From positions 62,001 through 126,000 of the forward strand of contig NZ_FOVP01000014.1 in the NCBI RefSeq assembly GCF_900115165.1: DNA of 64,000 nt, written 5' to 3'. How positions within the stretch are numbered: position 1 is the first letter of the stretch; the number at the start of each line of letters is the position of its first letter. The position numbers were made by a program, and so were the translations under genes. Positions 59,616 to 64,000 of this stretch are shown piece after piece. Below the pieces are notes generated by a model. That model saw only the letters and a list, made by a program, of their open reading frames with translations. It was not told the origin of the DNA and did no database searches. The stretch is from Roseovarius lutimaris. Its GTDB lineage: Bacteria; Pseudomonadota; Alphaproteobacteria; Rhodobacterales; Rhodobacteraceae.

Positions 59616-60002
59616 ATGACCAGCGAAACCGAAGTTCTCTATAACGCCCGTTGCCCGGTCTGTCGGGCCGAGATCGACCATTATGCGGGCTATGCTGCGC
59701 GCCACACCCTGCCGATCACGTTTCATGACCTCAACAGCCATGCGCTTGAGCATTGGGGGATAAGTGCCGATGCCGCCGCCCGCCGGTTGCATGTGCGCCG
59801 CGACGGGCGCATCGCGTCGGGGGTTGAGGCGTTCGTGATGCTCTGGGCGGCGATGCCACGCTATCGGCTGTTGGCGCGTGTGGTGGCGCTGCCGGGTCTG
59901 CGACAGGTCGCCGGGGTGATCTATAACCGCCTTCTTGCGCCCCGGCTTTACGCCCGGCACCTTGCGCGCGAGCGCCGCAATTGCCGCAACGTCACCCTAT
60001 AA
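59616..60002 (+). CDS. DCC-family (DUF393) thiol-disulfide oxidoreductase-like protein
   Basis: A 128-residue protein starting TSETEVLYNARCPVCRAEIDHY. The CPVC pair near residues 13-16 is the redox CxxC of the DCC family, though the name-giving Asp-Cys-Cys here reads Arg-Cys-Pro. A conserved Trp/Tyr-rich middle (VEAFVMLWAAMPRYRLLARVVALPG) and YNRLLAPRLYARH tail are as in DUF393. Strong AAAGGAGG upstream. It lies 66 bp before hemolysin III on the same strand. Substrate unknown. Confidence 0.82.
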   Translation: MTSETEVLYNARCPVCRAEIDHYAGYAARHTLPITFHDLNSHALEHWGISADAAARRLHVRRDGRIASGVEAFVMLWAAMPRYRLLARVVALPGLRQVAGVIYNRLLAPRLYARHLARERRNCRNVTL

Positions 60003-60068
60003 AAGCCAAAAATCTCTGGCATCATGATTTTGTTAAGGTTTTCCTGCCAAACAGGAGTGATGATTGAT

Positions 60069-60710
60069 ATGTCTTATCCAGATTATTCCCGGGCCGAACG
60101 TGTGGCCGACGGCGCGGTTCATATCCTGGGCCTTGCCGCCGCGATTACCGGGGTCAGCTTTCTGTTTGCCATGTGGGCGCTGCGGATGGATGGGGTCACG
60201 CTGGCCTCGACCATCGTCTATTCCGGCGCTTTGATCCTGATGCTGGCCGCCTCGGCCACCTATCATCTTGCCGCCCATACCACCGCGCGCCCGATATTGC
60301 GGCGTCTGGATCATGCGGCGATTTACCTTAAGATTGCGGGCACCTTCACGCCACTTAGCGTGCTTTTGGGCACTGGCTTTGGCTATGTCATCCTGGCGTT
60401 GGTCTGGGTGCTGGCGCTGATTGGGGCCGCGGCCAAACTCTTGGCGAAACGGGGCCAGATGACCACCGGGTGGCTGCCCTATGTGGCGCTTGGCTGGTTC
60501 GGGGTGGCCCTTTTTGTACCGTTGATGGATATCCTGCCCAGCACGAGCCTCTGGCTCATGCTGGCGGGCGGTATCCTCTATACTGCGGGTGTGGTATTTT
60601 ATGCGTGGGAAAACCTGCGCTTTGCCAATGCGATCTGGCATGTGTTTGTCGCGGTGGCCTCGGCCTGCTTTTTCCTCGGAATTTCCGGCGCTTTGGCGAT
60701 AACACTTTGA
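60069..60710 (+). CDS. Hemolysin III / PAQR-family membrane protein
   Basis: A 213-residue protein with seven membrane helices of the hemolysin III (YqfA/PAQR) family. Metal-site residues are visible: Ser and His in ASATYHLAAHTTARPILRRLDHAAIYLKIAGTFTPL (about residues 57-95 in pieces), with the late His in AIWHVFVAVASACFF near 188-202. Start at 60069 is chosen because AGGAG is 11 bases away; ATG 60060 is too close to it. Despite its name it is probably a zinc-dependent membrane hydrolase, not a toxin. Confidence 0.88.
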   Translation: MSYPDYSRAERVADGAVHILGLAAAITGVSFLFAMWALRMDGVTLASTIVYSGALILMLAASATYHLAAHTTARPILRRLDHAAIYLKIAGTFTPLSVLLGTGFGYVILALVWVLALIGAAAKLLAKRGQMTTGWLPYVALGWFGVALFVPLMDILPSTSLWLMLAGGILYTAGVVFYAWENLRFANAIWHVFVAVASACFFLGISGALAITL

Positions 60711-60767
60711 ACGCCGCCCTGAACAGCGTGCCTCGATCACCCTGGCACCGCGCAGCGTAAGCTGCGT

Positions 60768-61034
60768 CTAGGCCTGCTTGCCCGCTTTCAGAAGCGCGAA
60801 CAGATCTCCGTTGCGGCAGTAGTCCGGGCCTTGCTCGACGACCGCGCCTTGTGCCGCCAACCAATGACCGCAGGCCTCGGGATTGGCGCAGCCAGTGCAG
60901 GCGAGTACCGCATCACTCAGGACACCGGGGCGCATTTGCCCGGCCATCATCTTTTCCTCCAGGTCCACACCCAGAGTGTTGGCCATCCGGTCAACCAGGT
61001 CGGCGTGACGTTTCAACGTGCTGGTGCTTTGCAT
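60768..61034 (-). CDS. Small Cys-containing protein, DUF6455-like
   Basis: An 88-residue protein with LKRHADLVDRMANTLGVDLEEKMMAGQM (about residues 7-34), a Cys set LACTGCANPEACGHWL (about 45-60) and an end motif PDYCRNGDLFALLK near 72-85. Four Cys could bind an iron-sulfur cluster or zinc. I recall the pattern as DUF6455 of Rhodobacteraceae. Start 61034 has AGGAG seven bases upstream; ATG 61040 is too close to it. Convergent with hemolysin III. Confidence 0.72.
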   Translation of the reverse strand: MQSTSTLKRHADLVDRMANTLGVDLEEKMMAGQMRPGVLSDAVLACTGCANPEACGHWLAAQGAVVEQGPDYCRNGDLFALLKAGKQA

Positions 61035-61096
61035 GGACATTCTCCTGTTGCTGGACGCAAGATGCGGAGCTTTGCGATTTTTGACCTTGACCTAGA

Positions 61097-61453
61097 TCAA
61101 GCGGCGCGTTCATCAAAATACGCGCGCACGCAGTCCTGCACATGGCGAAACCGGTCACCGCCAAGCTTTTTGCCGCCATACCAACGGGTTACCACGATCA
61201 CATGATCGCGCAGATCGTCGCGCTCCAGCATCCGCAAAATCACCATACCTGCGCCGGATTCACCGTCATCGCCCTTGAGGGCGGTGCCATCCGCCAACAA
61301 AACCGCCCAGGTGTTATGCGTCGCCCTGGCGAATTTCTTGTCGCGCTTGAGATCTTTCAGAAAGGCCTCGACCTCTTTGCGGCTGCGCACGGCGCCGCCC
61401 GAGACCGCATAGCTTGAGCCCCGGTCGTTGATCACACCGCGCAATTGCCGCAT
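61097..61453 (-). CDS. IMPACT/YigZ-family protein
   Basis: A 118-residue protein, close to the N-terminal domain of YigZ (UPF0029), containing SRKEVEAFLKDLKRDKKFARATHNTWAVLLAD near residues 20-50, DDGESGAGMVILRMLERDDLRDHVIVVTRWYGGKKLGGDRF near 57-97. The usual C-terminal domain is absent, giving a short form. It begins one base after the M48 lipoprotein stop (TAA-C-ATG), so is translated by coupling. Family role in translation stress is suggested but unproven. Confidence 0.85.
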   Translation of the reverse strand: MRQLRGVINDRGSSYAVSGGAVRSRKEVEAFLKDLKRDKKFARATHNTWAVLLADGTALKGDDGESGAGMVILRMLERDDLRDHVIVVTRWYGGKKLGGDRFRHVQDCVRAYFDERAA

Positions 61454-61454
61454 G

Positions 61455-62165
61455 TTACAGCCCGGCGTTGACGCGCCGCACGGTTTCGATGCGCTGTGCA
61501 TTGGGCGGGTGCGTCCCAAGGAATCGATCACCGGGATCGGGTATGCGTGTAAAGAACTGCGCGCCCCTCACCGGGTCATAGCCCGCCCGCTTGGTGATCA
61601 CAGTGCCAAGTGCATCTGCCTCAAGCTCGAAATTCTTGGAATAGCTGCGCGCGCCGACGCCCGCGCCAATATCGACCGCCTGATCCACAACCGTCGAACT
61701 AGCCCCGGTGAGCGCCGCAAGCCCGCCAAGCAGGATTGCCCCGGTCGCGGCATTTTGCTGTTGGCGCGGGATATGCCCCTCGATGTGATGCGCGGCCTCA
61801 TGCCCCATCACAAAGGCAAGCTCGTCACGGTTGCCCACATCGGCAATCAGCGCAAGCGTGAACGCCAGAATCGGGCGCCCGGATTTATCAACGGTCTGAT
61901 AGGCATTGGACGGCTGGCCTTTGCGGTCGTCCACGACAATCCGGAAATCGCAATTCGCCCCCGAGGTGCGCGCACGGCATTCGCGTTCTGCAACCGGCTC
62001 TACCGTGTTAACAACGCTTTGAAACTGTTGAAGCTTATCACGCGTCGGCGTCGAGGGCGCTTTTTGAACGGCCTGCGTTGGCGCCGGACGGCTTACCTGC
62101 CCGGGCTCGACGGTCGACACACAGCCCGCCATTGCAAGCAGGCCAAGAATGGGGATCAAACGCAT
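61455..62165 (-). CDS. M48-family metallopeptidase, lipoprotein
   Basis: A 236-residue zinc peptidase exported as a lipoprotein: signal MRLIPILGLLAMAGC with lipid Cys near residue 15. The zinc motif HEAAH is in FVMGHEAAHHIEGHIPRQQQ near 116-135, the third ligand is Glu in FELEADALGTVITKRAGYDP near 176-195, and THPPNAQRIETV is near the end. Similar to BepA/LoiP-type proteases that act on outer-membrane protein assembly. The start at 62165 has GAGG six bases upstream. Confidence 0.87.
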   Translation of the reverse strand: MRLIPILGLLAMAGCVSTVEPGQVSRPAPTQAVQKAPSTPTRDKLQQFQSVVNTVEPVAERECRARTSGANCDFRIVVDDRKGQPSNAYQTVDKSGRPILAFTLALIADVGNRDELAFVMGHEAAHHIEGHIPRQQQNAATGAILLGGLAALTGASSTVVDQAVDIGAGVGARSYSKNFELEADALGTVITKRAGYDPVRGAQFFTRIPDPGDRFLGTHPPNAQRIETVRRVNAGL

Positions 62166-62288
62166 CACGCACCTCATTATCCAACGCTCTTGCACCGGTG
62201 TTTAGCAGGGTTTCATCTTACTGACAGCCCCTTGCGCGATCTTGACCTGTGGGCTTGCAAAGACCCGCCAAGCCGCTAGGATCGGGTC

Positions 62289-62528
62289 ATGTTTTCGATT
62301 GAGCATGAATTCGACGCAACCGTGATCACATTGGTCGATGAGGGGCCTGCGCCCTTAGGCGAAGATGTGATCGTGAATGCCTTTGAGGAATGCGTCACGG
62401 TCCAGCAATACGATCCGCGCACCGATCAAACCCATGTGATCACCCTGTCGATGGCGCAACTGCGTGATCTTGGCTCTGCACTTGATCTGCCCGAGGGCGT
62501 ATATATGCAAACCCCTGTAAAGAAATAG
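62289..62528 (+). CDS. Small conserved hypothetical protein
   Basis: A 79-residue acidic protein starting MFSIEHEFDATVITLVDEG; it contains GEDVIVNAFEECVTVQQYDPRTDQTHVITLSMAQLRDLGSAL in pieces, with an odd beta-strand start and helical end. AGGA lies seven bases upstream, and codon use is like neighbouring genes, so it is probably real. No family recognised. It lies divergent from the M48 gene and convergent to meaB, with an 18-base gap. Confidence 0.7.
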   Translation: MFSIEHEFDATVITLVDEGPAPLGEDVIVNAFEECVTVQQYDPRTDQTHVITLSMAQLRDLGSALDLPEGVYMQTPVKK

Positions 62529-62545
62529 ACAATCGCAGGTCAGGG

Positions 62546-63514
62546 TCAGACCTTTTTCAGAACCTCTACGGCGGCCACTGTCGGTGTCATCGTTCCTTTT
62601 GCCACACGCTCTGAATACTCCTGCATCACGGCGCGGGCGTCGGGCGTGTCCAACTGGGCCAAAAGACCCTGACGCACCTCTTCGCGGAACCAATAGCGCG
62701 CCTGTTCAGCCCGCCGCCCGGAAAAATGCCCTCTTTCGCGCCGCCAATTGACCAATGTCATCATCTCGTCCCAGGCCTGGCGCAGCCCCTCTTCCTGAAG
62801 CGCCGAAACCGTTGTCGCCTTGGGAAATCCCTCGGGATCCTGCGGGCGTTTGCGCAACAGCCGGAGCGCGCCGGCATAATCCGAACAGGTCCGCATGGCC
62901 GCCGGTTTCAGGTCTCCATCGGCCTTGTTGACGAGAATGATATCGGCCATTTCCATGATCCCGCGCTTGACCCCCTGCAATTCATCCCCCCCCGCAGGTG
63001 CCAGCAACAGGATAAACAGGTCGGACATTTCCGCCACCACGGTTTCGGATTGCCCCACCCCGACGGTTTCGATCAGGACAACGTCAAACCCTGCCGCTTC
63101 GCAAAGACGCACCGCCTCGCGGGTCCGCCGGGCAACGCCGCCCAAATGCGACTGGCTTGGCGACGGGCGGATAAAGGCGTTCGGGTCGCGGCTCAGGCGA
63201 TCCATCCGCGTCTTGTCACCCAGAATAGAGCCGCCCGACCGGGTCGAGCTTGGGTCAACCGCCAGCACCGCGACCCGCAACCCCTGCGCGGTCAACATCA
63301 TGCCAAAGCTTTCGATGAAGGTGGATTTACCAACCCCCGGCGTGCCCGAAAGACCGATGCGAATGGCCTCGCGCCCCGCCGATTTAAGCGCCTCTATCAG
63401 GGCCGCCGCCTGTTCACGGTGGTCGACGCGCGTGCTTTCAATCAGGGTAATCGCGCGGGACAGGGCGCGGCGATCACCGGCAACGATCTGGTTTTTGAGG
63501 TCTGAAATATCCAT
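62546..63514 (-). CDS. meaB: Methylmalonyl-CoA mutase-associated GTPase MeaB
   Basis: A 322-residue G3E GTPase. Walker A GLSGTPGVGKST lies near residues 52-63, then VLAVDPSSTRSGGSILGDKTRMD near 84-106 (switch I), the switch III-type IETVGVGQSE near 145-154, and VNKADGD near 193-199. MeaB loads and protects methylmalonyl-CoA or ethylmalonyl-CoA mutase with its B12 cofactor; no mutase gene is in view. The start at 63514 (MDISDLKNQI) is the family-typical one. Confidence 0.93.
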   Translation of the reverse strand: MDISDLKNQIVAGDRRALSRAITLIESTRVDHREQAAALIEALKSAGREAIRIGLSGTPGVGKSTFIESFGMMLTAQGLRVAVLAVDPSSTRSGGSILGDKTRMDRLSRDPNAFIRPSPSQSHLGGVARRTREAVRLCEAAGFDVVLIETVGVGQSETVVAEMSDLFILLLAPAGGDELQGVKRGIMEMADIILVNKADGDLKPAAMRTCSDYAGALRLLRKRPQDPEGFPKATTVSALQEEGLRQAWDEMMTLVNWRRERGHFSGRRAEQARYWFREEVRQGLLAQLDTPDARAVMQEYSERVAKGTMTPTVAAVEVLKKV

Positions 63515-63631
63515 GCATGTGGCCCGCTGTTCAGTGATCAATGTCCTGCGCCTTACATGCCTTGGGCGGGGCGGGCTTGTCCAGATGCGGGGGCTATGGA
63601 ATTCCGCGCCGCGATGGCCGATAAGGCAGGA

Positions 63632-64000
63632 ATGACGCCCAGACTGCCCATCCACGATGCGATTGCCCCGCTGCTTGATGCGTTGCGGGCCTGTGGGCGT
63701 GCGGTTTTACAGGCGCCACCGGGCGCGGGCAAGACCACGGTCGTGCCGCTTGAAATCTTGCGCGCCGGTCTTACCAAGGGCCGAATTTTGATGCTTGAAC
63801 CGCGCCGCCTTGCCGCGCGCGCCGCTGCCGAGCGGATGGCACAGACCCTGGGCGAACAGCCCGGCGAAACCGTCGGCTATCGCATTCGGGGCGAGGCGAA
63901 AATATCATCCCGAACCCGGATCGAGGTGGTCACCGAAGGCATCCTGACCCGAATGATACAATCCGACCCCGAGCTTTCGGGCGTCGGCGCGGTGATCTTT
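63632..64000 (+). CDS. hrpB: ATP-dependent helicase HrpB, N-terminal part (cut by window end)
   Basis: 123 codons run to the window edge. The protein opens MTPRLPIHDAIAPLLDALRA; Walker A is APPGAGKTT near residues 29-37, followed by LEPRRLAARAAAERMA (motif Ia) near 58-73 and VGYRIRGEAKISSRTRIEVVTEGILTRM (motif Ib-c) near 87-114 in pieces, as in DEAH helicases of the HrpB type. The DEAH box lies beyond the end. Upstream ATGs at 63614 and 63596 are also in frame, but 63632 gives the usual family start. Divergent from meaB. Confidence 0.85.
   Translation, partial: MTPRLPIHDAIAPLLDALRACGRAVLQAPPGAGKTTVVPLEILRAGLTKGRILMLEPRRLAARAAAERMAQTLGEQPGETVGYRIRGEAKISSRTRIEVVTEGILTRMIQSDPELSGVGAVIF

Noticed and set aside
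1-64000. tRNA, rRNA or riboswitch genes
   Set aside because: I looked in the intergenic spaces for cloverleaf ends, GGTTCGA-type T-arms and known riboswitch cores and found none convincing; a tRNAscan/Infernal run would settle this.

Overview
The window is chromosomal DNA from a marine alphaproteobacterium, almost certainly a roseobacter-type Rhodobacteraceae. Support: high-GC dense coding, gcrA, AsmA, the complete beta-hydroxyaspartate cycle operon, TRAP transporters in number, a Zur/COG0523 zinc locus with the DUF1826/DUF6525 companions, and short dispersed palindromic repeats after gene ends. No rRNA, tRNA, CRISPR array or prophage was seen.

Layout. 1-3580: 3' part of a multisubunit Na+/H+ (Mrp/Mnh) antiporter operon (end of A, then B-C-D-E-F-G). 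3577-8846: a Ugp-type ABC importer (ugpB-A-E-C) with a divergent LysR regulator. 8850-14298: bhcABCD plus bhcR, the beta-hydroxyaspartate cycle that turns two glyoxylate (one via glycine) into oxaloacetate. 14300-21004: a three-part FAD/[2Fe-2S] amine or amino-acid dehydrogenase with a TRAP importer and a LysR regulator. 20976-29835: an RpiR regulator and a divergent operon of N-formylglutamate amidohydrolase-like enzyme, TRAP importer, glutamine-synthetase-like ligase, aldehyde dehydrogenase and iron alcohol dehydrogenase, which together look like a gamma-glutamylation route for an amino alcohol. I read 3.6-29.8 kb as a C2/amine assimilation island centred on glyoxylate and glycine; this joint reading is inference.

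30235-37789 is a zinc-starvation locus: two COG0523 GTPases, DUF1826 and DUF6525-like proteins, a HisI-type enzyme, a small Cys-motif protein, and znuA / zur-znuC-znuB, with two similar AT-rich putative Zur boxes in its two divergent promoter regions. 37790-39480 is a non-coding and mobile scar: an IS110-type transposase broken by one in-frame stop, with an upstream structured segment that is a candidate bridge-RNA locus.

39481-64000 is mostly core genome with small accessory pieces: a geranylgeranyl-reductase-family flavoprotein, Lrp and leucine-type dehydrogenase, a duplicated-domain secreted protein, a Clp-fold membrane protease, an orphan ABC-2 permease, gcrA, an isolated fliG, a three-gene cobalt nitrile-hydratase/thiocyanate-hydrolase-like set with a split beta subunit, an LpxL-like acyltransferase, hemF, an SDR lacking the usual lysine, an RsmC-like methyltransferase, clpS, AsmA, rimO, a low-GC membrane coiled-coil gene, a DCC protein, hemolysin III, an IMPACT protein, an M48 lipoprotein, meaB and the start of hrpB. 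The strongest leads are the gamma-glutamylation/BHAC island, the zinc locus with its uncharacterised small proteins, the split nitrile hydratase, and the IS110 non-coding end.
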